From Thioalkalivibrio sp. (GTDB lineage: Bacteria > Pseudomonadota > Gammaproteobacteria > Ectothiorhodospirales > Ectothiorhodospiraceae): a stretch of DNA of 8,533 bases. Numbering within the stretch: position 1 is the stretch's first letter; the number at the start of each line of letters is the position of its first letter. Position numbers and translations under genes: made by a program. Positions 1 to 5,909 of this stretch are shown one piece after another. The stretch lies in NCBI GenBank assembly GCA_018224485.1, contig JAGTVE010000032.1, forward strand, positions 1 through 8,533, given 5' to 3'. The notes under the pieces were generated by a model. The model worked only from the letters and a program-made list of their open reading frames with translations, did no database searches and was not told where the DNA came from.

Positions 1-417
1 CACGGCCTCGGTCACGCTCTCGCCCAGGTAGTCCCCGGCGGGCTTCTTCATCTTTTGCAGCACGCGTGCCGAGATCTCCGGGGGCGCCATCTTCTTGCCG
101 CGCACCTCGACCCAGGCGTCGCCGTTGTCCGCCTTGATGATCTTGTAGGGCACCAGCTTGATGTCCTTCTGGACCTCGGGTTCCTCGAAGCGGCGGCCGA
201 TCAGGCGCTTCACCGCGTGCAGGGTGTTCTGCGAATTCGTCACGGCCTGGCGCTTTGCGGACTGTCCGACCAGAACCTCGCCGTCCTCCGTGAAGGCCAC
301 AATCGACGGTGTGGTGCGACCGCCCTCGCTGTTCTCGATCACCTTCGCCTGGTCACCATCCATGATGGCGACACAGGAGTTGGTGGTGCCCAGGTCAATG
401 CCGATGATCTTGCCCAT
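1..417 (-). CDS. dnaK: Chaperone DnaK (Hsp70), N-terminal part
   Basis: Encodes the first 139 residues of the Hsp70 chaperone DnaK, an ATP-driven cytoplasmic foldase; the rest lies beyond the left edge. The translation starts MGKIIGIDLGTTNSCVAIMD, which contains the phosphate-1 loop of the actin-like ATPase domain. It continues with GGRTTPSIVAF, VGQSAKRQAV and the AVKRLIGRRF helix, all close to E. coli DnaK as I remember it, with no frame break. The ATG at 417 is preceded by AGGAG (427-431) at a 9-nt spacing, which fixes the start. It follows grpE by 108 bp and is last of hrcA-grpE-dnaK in this window; dnaJ would be expected next. A sigma32-type promoter lies in the grpE-dnaK gap, so heat induction independent of read-through is likely. 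Identification is essentially certain; only the C-terminal part is unseen. Confidence 0.98.
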   Translation of the reverse strand, partial: MGKIIGIDLGTTNSCVAIMDGDQAKVIENSEGGRTTPSIVAFTEDGEVLVGQSAKRQAVTNSQNTLHAVKRLIGRRFEEPEVQKDIKLVPYKIIKADNGDAWVEVRGKKMAPPEISARVLQKMKKPAGDYLGESVTEAV

Positions 418-502
418 GTCTGGAAACTCCTGTGATGAATTGGGTGTGCTCAGCGGACGGGCGATCCGTTCCGGTTACCCGTGCGCTGTCGTTCTGTGTG
501 GG

Positions 503-530
503 ATATGGGGCGGGAAGTCCGGTTTTCAAG
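503..530 (-). promoter_or_regulatory. Sigma32 heat-shock promoter of dnaK
   Basis: On the minus strand, CTTGAA (530-525) is followed after 14 nt by CCCCATAT (510-503). This equals the E. coli sigma32 consensus in both boxes and falls within the usual 13-14 nt spacing. The TGA stop of grpE (528-526) lies inside the -35 box. Transcription would start near 496, giving a leader of about 79 nt before the dnaK ATG. The sequence match is seen directly; activity is inferred. Confidence 0.82.
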
Positions 531-1119
531 CCGATTCGTTCACGCCACCGGACGGCGTCCGCGAGACGATCACCATCGCCGGGCGCAGGACCCGGCCGTG
601 CAGCAGGTAGCCCTTCTGCATCGTCATCAGCACCGTGTTCGGCGGGTGCTCGCTGCTCTCCTGCGTGGTCATCGCCTGGTGCCGCTCGGGGTCGAAGCGC
701 TGTCCGGTCGGGTCCTCGGCCTCGATGCCGAACTTCTCGAAGGTCTGGTGCAGGGCCTTCAGCGTCAACTCGGTGCCCTCGACGATCCTGCCGCCCTGGT
801 CGGCCTTGCGCGCCGCGTCCAGGCCCATCTCCAGGCTGTCGCTGACGTTCAGCAGTTCGGCCGCGAAGCGCTCGATCGCGAACTTGTGGGCGGCCTCCAG
901 CTCGCGCTCGAAGCGCCGGCGCTGGTTCTCCAGCTCCGCCTGCGCGCGCAGCGCCTGGTCGCGACGCTCTTCCGCCAGTTCCTCGAGTTCGGCCAGCCGG
1001 GCCTCGACATCTCCGCCCTCGCCGGCGGCGGATCCGGCGCCCGTGATCTCCGGTTCCTCTTCCGGCACGCTCTGCTTCGGATCGTTCTCCTGCTGCACGT
1101 TATCCCTCTGGCTGGACAT
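526..1119 (-). CDS. grpE: Nucleotide exchange factor GrpE
   Basis: Encodes a 197-residue GrpE, the dimeric cofactor that releases ADP from DnaK and so resets the chaperone cycle. The first 35 residues or so are acidic and low in complexity, as is usual. A long charged helix follows (about 39-100, with LAELEELAEERRDQALRAQ) that should form the dimeric coiled coil. The C-terminal beta-wing domain shows RFDPERHQAM and the signature MQKGYLLHGRVLRPAMV. Length is normal for the family. The ATG at 1119 has a purine-rich GAGGAAG just upstream. It sits 58 bp after hrcA and 108 bp before dnaK on the same strand, the standard gene order for HrcA-type clusters. It has its own sigma32-like promoter within the end of hrcA, and its stop codon is embedded in the dnaK promoter. 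Confidence 0.97.
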   Translation of the reverse strand: MSSQRDNVQQENDPKQSVPEEEPEITGAGSAAGEGGDVEARLAELEELAEERRDQALRAQAELENQRRRFERELEAAHKFAIERFAAELLNVSDSLEMGLDAARKADQGGRIVEGTELTLKALHQTFEKFGIEAEDPTGQRFDPERHQAMTTQESSEHPPNTVLMTMQKGYLLHGRVLRPAMVIVSRTPSGGVNESA

Positions 1120-1154
1120 GTCTTCCTCTTGGTGAACGCGAAATGGATTGGCTT

Positions 1155-1175
1155 CCGGGGCAGTGAATGCCCCGG
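1155..1175 (-). other. Intercistronic hairpin, hrcA-grpE
   Basis: A perfect 8-bp GC-rich stem, CCGGGGCA (1155-1162) with TGCCCCGG (1168-1175) around a 5-nt loop, starts 2 nt after the hrcA stop codon. No T-run follows on the minus strand, so it is not a typical intrinsic terminator. It would form at the 3' end of the hrcA message and close to the 5' end of the grpE-dnaK transcript made from the internal promoter. RNA processing or stabilisation is plausible but inferred. Confidence 0.55.
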
Positions 1176-1177
1176 CC

Positions 1178-2233
1178 TCACGAAGTCTCTGGGGGCTCGC
1201 TGCGGGAATTCAAGGCCGAACCGAGCAATCGCGCGGTGATGTCGACGATCGGGATCACGCGGTCGTAGGACATCCGGGTCGGGCCCACCACACCGAGCAC
1301 CCCGACGATCTCGCCGTCGACGCTGTACGGCGCGGTGACGACGGAGCAGTGTTCGAACCATTCGAGCCCCGATTCCCGGCCGATGAAGATCTGTACGCGG
1401 TCGGCCAGGATGCACTTGTCCAGAATCGCCAGGATCTCCCGCTTCTCGTGGAATGCCTCGAGCAGCTGGCGCAGGTGATGGATGTCGGCCAGTTCCTCGT
1501 AACCCAGAAGCTGCGTCTCGCCCGCCACCAGCACGTCGTCCGGCTCATCGTCGCCGATCGCCCGCTCGCCGAGATCGATCGCCGCCAGCATCATGGCGTC
1601 CAGATCCCGCCGCACCGAGCGCATCTCCGACAGCAGCTGCCCGCGCACCATCTGCAGACTCTGGCCGGCCAGATGGGCGTTCAGGTAGTTGGCCATGCTC
1701 TGAAGTTCGGCGGGCTGGTAGTCGCGTTCCAGTTCCAATACCCGGTTCTGGACCTCCTTGCCGTCGATCACGAGGATCGCCAGCACCCGGCGCTCGCCCA
1801 GGCGCAGGAACTCGATCTGGGTCAGCGCGACCTGCCGGTTGCGCGGAAGCCGCACCATGCCCGCCAGCCGGGTGACCGTGGAGAGCACGCTGCCCGCGGT
1901 CCCCAGCAGGTCCTTGATCGGGGCACCGGGACTGAAGCGGGACTCGATGGCATCCACCTGTTCCCGGTTCGGCGTGCGGATCTCCAGCAGCGCATCCACG
2001 AACAGGCGGTACCCGGCGGCCGTGGGAATCCGGCCCGCGGAGGTGTGCGGGGCGTGCACCAGGCCGAGATCCTCGAGATCGGACATCACGTTGCGTATCG
2101 TTGCCGGACTGACGTTCAGACCGCTGATGCGCGCAAGCGTCCGGGACCCGACTGGCTGGCCGTCGCGTATATAGCTCTCGATCAAAGTGCGCAGCAGGGT
2201 CCGTGCCCGCGTGTCGAGTTGTGTATCCTGCAT
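1178..2233 (-). CDS. hrcA: Heat-inducible transcription repressor HrcA
   Basis: Encodes a 351-residue HrcA, the repressor that binds CIRCE operators and is kept active by GroEL in organisms that have it. The N-terminal winged helix (about 1-80) shows DGQPVGSRTLA, NVSPATIRNVMSDLEDLG and HTSAGRIPTAAGYRLFVD. The C-terminal GAF-like dimerisation part shows IFIGRESG near the end, then GVLGVVGPTRMSYDRVIPIVD. The reading frame opens further upstream (ATGs at 2305 and 2263). I chose the ATG at 2233 because it gives the usual family length, has a weak AAGAGA 7 nt upstream, and leaves the promoter and CIRCE-like operator outside the gene; the 2263 start has no ribosome binding site. First gene of hrcA-grpE-dnaK and divergent from nadK. 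Absent from E. coli and Pseudomonas, so its presence helps place the organism. Confidence 0.95.
   Translation of the reverse strand: MQDTQLDTRARTLLRTLIESYIRDGQPVGSRTLARISGLNVSPATIRNVMSDLEDLGLVHAPHTSAGRIPTAAGYRLFVDALLEIRTPNREQVDAIESRFSPGAPIKDLLGTAGSVLSTVTRLAGMVRLPRNRQVALTQIEFLRLGERRVLAILVIDGKEVQNRVLELERDYQPAELQSMANYLNAHLAGQSLQMVRGQLLSEMRSVRRDLDAMMLAAIDLGERAIGDDEPDDVLVAGETQLLGYEELADIHHLRQLLEAFHEKREILAILDKCILADRVQIFIGRESGLEWFEHCSVVTAPYSVDGEIVGVLGVVGPTRMSYDRVIPIVDITARLLGSALNSRSEPPETS
1187..1214 (-). promoter_or_regulatory. Sigma32-like promoter of grpE inside hrcA
   Basis: On the minus strand, CTTGAA (1214-1209) is a perfect sigma32 -35 core. After 14 nt comes CCCCAGAG (1194-1187), which matches the first five bases of the CCCCATnT -10 box but not the T at position 6 or the final T. 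It lies in the last codons of hrcA, and transcription would begin close to the hrcA stop, upstream of the 1155-1175 hairpin. The spacing and -35 are convincing; the -10 is imperfect. Confidence 0.62.
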
Positions 2234-2247
2234 CGGTGTATCTCTTG

Positions 2248-2274
2248 TCAGCGCCAGGGCCATTCGAGTGCTAG
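2248..2274 (-). promoter_or_regulatory. CIRCE-like HrcA operator, one half degenerate
   Basis: The CIRCE consensus is TTAGCACTC-N9-GAGTGCTAA. Read on the minus strand, the first half is CTAGCACTC (8 of 9), the spacer is exactly 9 nt, and the second half is TGGCGCTGA (5 of 9). It lies 14 nt upstream of the hrcA ATG and overlaps the expected transcription start of the sigma70-like promoter, where CIRCE is usually found. One strong and one weak half suggest reduced HrcA affinity. Position and spacing make coincidence unlikely. Confidence 0.7.
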
Positions 2275-2306
2275 GCCAGTCTAGGCCCTGCCCTTGGCCA
2301 GTCAAG
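2270..2306 (-). repeat. Paired 14-bp dyads over hrcA promoter
   Basis: Two 15-bp direct repeats on the minus strand, CTTGACTGGCCAAGG (2306-2292) and CTAGACTGGCCTAGC (2284-2270), match at 12 of 15 positions and are offset by 22 bp, about two helical turns. Each contains a dyad, CTTG/CAAG and CTAG/CTAG around ACTGGC. The two differing bases change together, so the symmetry is kept. They overlap the -35 box, the -10 box and the strong half of the CIRCE-like element. Binding by a regulator is inferred. Confidence 0.5.
2278..2305 (-). promoter_or_regulatory. Sigma70-like promoter of hrcA
   Basis: On the minus strand, TTGACT (2305-2300, 5 of 6 to TTGACA) is separated by 16 nt from TAGACT (2283-2278, 4 of 6 to TATAAT). 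The start site would fall about 7 nt on, inside the CIRCE-like element, consistent with repression by HrcA. The -10 is not sigma32-like, in contrast to the promoters of grpE and dnaK. Confidence 0.6.
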
Positions 2307-2331
2307 CGTGGACATTCGGCGCGCGGGTGCG

Positions 2332-2348
2332 GGCAAACGGCGTTTGCC
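2332..2348. repeat. Perfect 17-bp palindrome upstream of nadK
   Basis: GGCAAAC (2332-2338) and GTTTGCC (2342-2348) form perfect 7-bp arms around GGC. The palindrome sits immediately upstream of a GATAAT -10-like hexamer and 13 bp before the nadK ATG, a position suited to an operator. No regulator can be assigned from sequence. Confidence 0.5.
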
Positions 2349-2349
2349 G

Positions 2350-2355
2350 GATAAT
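2350..2355 (+). promoter_or_regulatory. Possible -10 box of nadK (leaderless start)
   Basis: GATAAT matches TATAAT at 5 of 6 positions and ends 6 nt before the nadK ATG, so transcription would begin at or next to the start codon. I see no good -35 at a normal distance, and the place it would occupy overlaps the palindrome. No Shine-Dalgarno is visible before the ATG, which fits a leaderless message. Confidence 0.4.
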
Positions 2356-2361
2356 GCCCGC

Positions 2362-3240
2362 ATGCAGCAGCACTTCAACATCATCGGACTGGTCGGCAAG
2401 TCCGCCGACTCCCGTACCGCGCCACTGGTCGCGACCCTGCTGGACGCGCTCCACCAGCGCGGCACCCGGGTGATCCTCGAGTCCAGCATCGGGGAGTGCG
2501 AACATCCTGCCGACTTCACCGTGGCCCCGCTCGAGGAACTGGCGCAGGCGGCGGAGCTGGTGGTGGTGATCGGCGGCGACGGGACCCTGCTGAGCACGGC
2601 ACGCGCGATGGCGACCCGGGACACGCCGATGCTGGGCATCAACCTGGGTCGGCTGGGCTTCCTGGTCGACATCCTGCCGGAGCGCGCCGCCGCGGAACTG
2701 AATGCGGTGCTGGATGGCGCCTTCGAGCTGGAACCGCGGGCCATGCTGAAGACCACCCTGCTCCGGGACGGCACCCCCATCCACCGGGGGCTGGCACTGA
2801 ACGACGCGGTGCTGCACGTGCAGAGCATGGTGCGGATCATCGAGTTCGACACCTTCATCGATGGCCTCGACGTCGGCAGACTGCGGGCCGACGGGCTGGT
2901 GGTTGCCACGCCCACCGGCTCCACCGCCTACTCGCTCTCTGCGGGCGGGCCGATCCTGACGCCCGATCTCGATGCGATGATCATCGTGCCGATCTGTCCC
3001 CACAGTCTGAATCACCGTCCGCTGGTCGTCAGCGGCAGCGCGGTGATCGAGATCAAGCTGAGCAGCGGCAGCCGCTCGCCGGCGCAGGTTGCGCTCGATG
3101 GACAGGACAACCTCGACTTCGCCCCCGGGGATATCCTTCGGGTGCAGCGGCGACCGAAGTCCCTGACGCTGCTCCACCCGCGCAATCACAATTTCCTGCG
3201 CATGCTGCGTTCCAAGCTGCGCTGGGGCGAGCATCCCTGA
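2362..3240 (+). CDS. nadK: NAD kinase
   Basis: Encodes a 292-residue NAD kinase, which phosphorylates NAD with ATP to make NADP in the cytoplasm. Clear family motifs are GGDGTLL (about 71-77) for nucleotide binding, then INLGRLGFL, LNDAVLH (about 146-152), the glycine-rich PTGSTAYSLSAGGPI (about 184-198) and the C-terminal LLHPRNHNFL. The translated start MQQHFNIIGLVGK matches the beginning of gammaproteobacterial NadK, so I chose the ATG at 2362 over the in-frame ATG at 2308, which would add 18 residues and run into the hrcA promoter. No ribosome binding site is visible, and a -10-like GATAAT ends 6 nt upstream, so the message may be leaderless. It is divergent from hrcA and 19 bp upstream of recN, probably co-transcribed. 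Confidence 0.97.
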   Translation: MQQHFNIIGLVGKSADSRTAPLVATLLDALHQRGTRVILESSIGECEHPADFTVAPLEELAQAAELVVVIGGDGTLLSTARAMATRDTPMLGINLGRLGFLVDILPERAAAELNAVLDGAFELEPRAMLKTTLLRDGTPIHRGLALNDAVLHVQSMVRIIEFDTFIDGLDVGRLRADGLVVATPTGSTAYSLSAGGPILTPDLDAMIIVPICPHSLNHRPLVVSGSAVIEIKLSSGSRSPAQVALDGQDNLDFAPGDILRVQRRPKSLTLLHPRNHNFLRMLRSKLRWGEHP

Positions 3241-3259
3241 AGCCCGGACCCGCACGAGA

Positions 3260-4990
3260 ATGCTGCGCCACATCACGATCCGGGACTTCGCGATCATCGA
3301 CGGCATCGAGGTCGAATTCGGGCCGGGCATGACCGCGCTGACGGGTGAGACCGGGGCCGGCAAGTCCATCCTGGTCGACGTGATCGGCCTGCTGCTGGGG
3401 GATCGCGGCGATACCGGCAGCGTGCGCAGCGGCGCGGGACAGGCCGATCTGAGCGCGGGCTTCGATCTGCATCCCGGACACCCGGCAGCGGACTGGCTGC
3501 GCGAGCAGGCGCTGCTCGACGCCGATGCCGGTGACGGCGACGTTGAGCGCACCAATATCCTGCTGCGCCGGGTGATCGGCGCCCAGGGCAAGAGCCGGGC
3601 GTGGATCAACGGCCGTCCGGCGACGATGTCCCAGCTGAAGACCCTCGGCCAGTGGCTGGTCGACATCCACGGCCAGCACGCGCACCAGCAGTTCCTGCAG
3701 CGTCACGCGCAACGCGCGCTGCTCGACGGCTTCGTCGAGAACGGCCTGGTGCGGCGCGTCGCAGACGCCCACGTCGCCCTGCAGGAGGCCCGGCGGCACC
3801 TGGAAGAGGCCCGATCGCGGCTTGCGAACGCCAGCGACCGTCTGGACCTGCTGCGCTTCCAGACGGCCGAGATCGCGGAGCTAGCGCCCGCCTCGGGCGA
3901 ATACCCGGAGATCGCCGCCGAACAGATCCTCCTTGCCCACGGCTCCGAGGTGCTCTCGGCATTGCAGGCGGTCCACGAGGCGATCGACGCCGATGGCGGC
4001 ATCGACCCGGCCCTCGGCCAGGCCCTGTCCGGGCTCCAGGAGGCGATGCGCCACGACCAGCGGCTGGGGCCGGTATGCGAGCTGCTGGAGTCCGCCCGGA
4101 TACAGGTCCAGGAAGCAAGCGACGAACTGCGCCGCCTCGCCGATCACGTGGAGATCAACCCCGGGCGGCTGTCCGAGGTCGATGCCCGTATCGCCGCCTA
4201 CCTGCGGCTCGCGCGCAAGCACCGCGTCGAACCGGACCAACTGCCGGAACTGGCGCAGAAGATGGAGGCGGAGCTGGCCGAGCTCGATGCCGGTGACGCG
4301 GCCGTGGAGGACCTGGAGCAGGCGGTCGAGGCCGCCGGCCGGGAGTATGACGATGCCGCAGCCGCGCTCGGCAGCGCCCGCCGCGAGGCGGCCGGACGGC
4401 TCGATACCGCGGTGACCTCCGCCATGCAGGAACTGGGCATGGCCGGAGGTCATTTCCGGATCGACCTGCAGACGCGTCCGGAGGAGACCGGCCCTCATGG
4501 ACGCGATCGCATCGAGTTCACGGTGGCCGCGAATCCGGGCGCCGCGCCCAAGCCCCTGTCGCGCGTCGCCTCGGGCGGCGAGCTGTCGCGTATCGGGCTG
4601 GCGCTGCAGGTGCTCGCCAGTGCGGAGCAGCCGGTCGGCACCCTGATCTTTGACGAGGTGGACAGCGGGATCAGCGGCGCGGTGGCCGAGGTCGTCGGCC
4701 GGAAGCTCCAGGACCTCGGGCGGCGCTACCAGGTGCTGTGCGTCACCCATCTGCCGCAGGTTGCGGCACAGGCGCACCAGCAGCTGCAGGTGACCAAGCA
4801 CCGTGCACGTGATCACACCCGTACGGAGATCGCCGCGCTGACCGCCGAGGCACGGGTCGAGGCCATCGCGCGCCTGCTGGGCGGTGTCGCGGTCACGGAA
4901 CGGAGCCTGGCCCACGCCCGGGAGATGCTGGAATCCGCCCCCGCGGACGGCGACCGCCCGGATCCCTCGGGCGCCGTTACCGGGTCCTGA
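3260..4990 (+). CDS. recN: DNA repair protein RecN
   Basis: Encodes a 576-residue RecN, an SMC-like ATPase that acts on double-strand breaks in recombinational repair. The N-terminal half-domain has Walker A GETGAGKS (29-36) and the RecN-typical DIHGQHAHQQFL (from about 135). The middle is helical and rich in Glu, Arg and Ala, expected to form the antiparallel coiled coil. The C-terminal half-domain has the ABC signature SGGELSR (438-444), Walker B with LIFDEVDSGISG (462-473) and the VTHLPQVAAQA motif (from 495). Length is slightly above the roughly 553 residues of E. coli; a gap-prone stretch near residues 75-95 and a Pro/Gly-rich tail account for the excess. The ATG at 3260 follows nadK by 19 bp with only a weak ribosome binding site. 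I saw no LexA-type operator close upstream. Converges on fur with 21 bp between the stops. Confidence 0.97.
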   Translation: MLRHITIRDFAIIDGIEVEFGPGMTALTGETGAGKSILVDVIGLLLGDRGDTGSVRSGAGQADLSAGFDLHPGHPAADWLREQALLDADAGDGDVERTNILLRRVIGAQGKSRAWINGRPATMSQLKTLGQWLVDIHGQHAHQQFLQRHAQRALLDGFVENGLVRRVADAHVALQEARRHLEEARSRLANASDRLDLLRFQTAEIAELAPASGEYPEIAAEQILLAHGSEVLSALQAVHEAIDADGGIDPALGQALSGLQEAMRHDQRLGPVCELLESARIQVQEASDELRRLADHVEINPGRLSEVDARIAAYLRLARKHRVEPDQLPELAQKMEAELAELDAGDAAVEDLEQAVEAAGREYDDAAAALGSARREAAGRLDTAVTSAMQELGMAGGHFRIDLQTRPEETGPHGRDRIEFTVAANPGAAPKPLSRVASGGELSRIGLALQVLASAEQPVGTLIFDEVDSGISGAVAEVVGRKLQDLGRRYQVLCVTHLPQVAAQAHQQLQVTKHRARDHTRTEIAALTAEARVEAIARLLGGVAVTERSLAHAREMLESAPADGDRPDPSGAVTGS

Positions 4991-5011
4991 ATGCGTTCTC
5001 GAACCGGCGGC

Positions 5012-5437
5012 TCAGCGCTCCCGGTGAGGACAGTCCGGCGTGATGCAGTCGCCGTAGATCACCAGCGCGTGGTCCCGGATCTCGAAACCGTGTGCCGCGG
5101 CGGTTTCCCGCTGGCGCTGCTCGATCGTCTCGTCCAGGAATTCCTCGACACGCCCGCACTGGTTGCAGATGATGTGGTCGTGGTGTCCGCCGCGTTCGAG
5201 TTCGAACACGGCCTGGTTGCCCTCGAAATGCAGCCGGGACACCAGCCCGGCGGCCTCGAACTGCGTGAGCACGCGGTACACGGTGGCCAGCCCGATCTCC
5301 TCGCCCGAGTCCAGCAGCTCGCGGTAGATCGCCTCGGCGGTGAGGTGGCGGGTCTTGGACTCCTCGAGGATCTGCAGGATCTTCATGCGCGGCAGCGTCA
5401 CCTTCAGCCCCGCCCTCTTCAGGTTGTGCGTTTCCAC
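5012..5437 (-). CDS. fur: Ferric uptake regulator Fur
   Basis: Encodes a 141-residue Fur, the iron-responsive DNA-binding repressor of iron uptake genes. The N-terminal winged helix carries LKRAGLKVTLPRMKIL (6-21) and EEIGLATVYRVLTQFEAAG (46-64), nearly identical to E. coli Fur in the recognition region. The dimerisation domain has the metal-binding HHDHIIC (85-91), the structural zinc pair Cys91-Cys94, and a second pair Cys131 and Cys136, so the zinc site looks complete. The short C-terminal tail lacks the long His-rich end of E. coli Fur. The start is GTG at 5437: it has a GAGAGG ribosome binding site 7 nt upstream and begins where Fur homology begins. The ATG at 5536 would run through the bamE start. 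Divergent from bamE as in Pseudomonas fur-omlA. No Fur box was recognised upstream. Confidence 0.96.
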   Translation of the reverse strand: METHNLKRAGLKVTLPRMKILQILEESKTRHLTAEAIYRELLDSGEEIGLATVYRVLTQFEAAGLVSRLHFEGNQAVFELERGGHHDHIICNQCGRVEEFLDETIEQRQRETAAAHGFEIRDHALVIYGDCITPDCPHRER

Positions 5438-5521
5438 TCGAACCCCTCTCGCCGCCCCGGCCAGGCGCTGCCGCTGCCGGAGGCATTGCTGTAAGATTGC
5501 CGACTGTTTCCAGACCGGATC
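5438..5521. promoter_or_regulatory. Divergent fur-bamE intergenic region
   Basis: This 84-bp gap must hold both promoters, if bamE has its own. On the plus strand, TAAGAT (5492-5497, 4 of 6 to TATAAT) is a weak -10 candidate for bamE, with no clear -35. On the minus strand no convincing fur promoter stands out. The GAGAGG that fixes the fur GTG start lies at the left end. Confidence 0.3.
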
Positions 5522-5875
5522 ATGGACCACGCCCACCCGATGTTCAAGATTCTCATTTCTGTTACGGCCATCGCGACCCTGCTCACCGCCTGCAGCGGCC
5601 TCCCGAGCTTCCGCATCGACGTGCAGCAGGGCAACGCGATCGAGGACGAGAAGGTGGACCAGCTGCGACCGGGCATGACGCCGCAGCAGGTGCGGTTCCT
5701 GATGGGATCACCTCAGGTCGGCGGCACCTTCGTCCGGGAGGAGCGCTGGGATTACGTGTATTACAACCGGCCCGGACGCGGCGCCACGGAAACGCGCACG
5801 GTCAGCGTCTTCTTCGAGGATGGACGCGTCGCCCGGATCGAGGACAGCGGCTCGCCCGGCGACACCGGCGGCTGA
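5522..5875 (+). CDS. bamE: Outer membrane protein assembly factor BamE
   Basis: Encodes a 117-residue BamE (SmpA/OmlA), a small lipoprotein of the BAM complex that inserts beta-barrel proteins into the outer membrane. A hydrophobic signal segment ends in the lipobox LTAC, with Cys24 as the lipidated residue. The mature domain shows IDVQQGNAIEDEKVDQLRPGM, then QVRFLMGSP, WDYVYYNRPGRG and the final strand TVSVFFEDGRVARI, all in family order. An internal ATG at 5540 would give the more classical signal peptide MFKILISV with Cys18; neither start has a good ribosome binding site, so the true start may be 5540. It is divergent from fur and converges on rnfH with 34 bp between. A GGCGG/CCGCC hairpin (5867-5880) spans its stop codon but lacks a T-run. 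The order recN, fur, bamE is the one known from Pseudomonas. Confidence 0.93.
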   Translation: MDHAHPMFKILISVTAIATLLTACSGLPSFRIDVQQGNAIEDEKVDQLRPGMTPQQVRFLMGSPQVGGTFVREERWDYVYYNRPGRGATETRTVSVFFEDGRVARIEDSGSPGDTGG

Positions 5876-5909
5876 CCGCCCCGAACGCCTCGCGCCGGCG
5901 CACGCAGCC

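Noticed and set aside
418..502. CIRCE or thermosensor structure in the dnaK leader
   Set aside because: No GAGTGCTAA-like half is present, and the only stem (ACGGG/CCCGT) is short with a large loop.
55..2284. Several long plus-strand open frames opposite dnaK, grpE and hrcA
   Set aside because: They are antisense shadows of strongly recognised genes and have no family resemblance or ribosome binding sites.
2291..2314. Sigma32 promoter upstream of hrcA based on CTTGAC
   Set aside because: No CCCCAT-like -10 follows at 13-15 nt; a sigma70-like -10 (TAGACT) fits better.
3053..4915. Antisense and alternate-frame open frames over nadK and recN
   Set aside because: Arg/Pro/Ala-rich translations typical of GC-rich shadows; nadK and recN carry all expected motifs in their own frames.
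5003..5025. Terminator between recN and fur (ACCGG/CCGGT arms)
   Set aside because: The stem is only 5 bp around a 13-nt loop, overlaps the fur stop, and has no T-run on either strand.
5528..5548. CTTGAA on the minus strand near the bamE start as a sigma32 promoter
   Set aside because: No CCCCATnT box at the right distance; the match is inside coding sequence.
5867..5880. Intrinsic terminator at the bamE stop (GGCGG/CCGCC)
   Set aside because: The stem is perfect but only 5 bp, and no T-run follows; it may be chance in GC-rich sequence.
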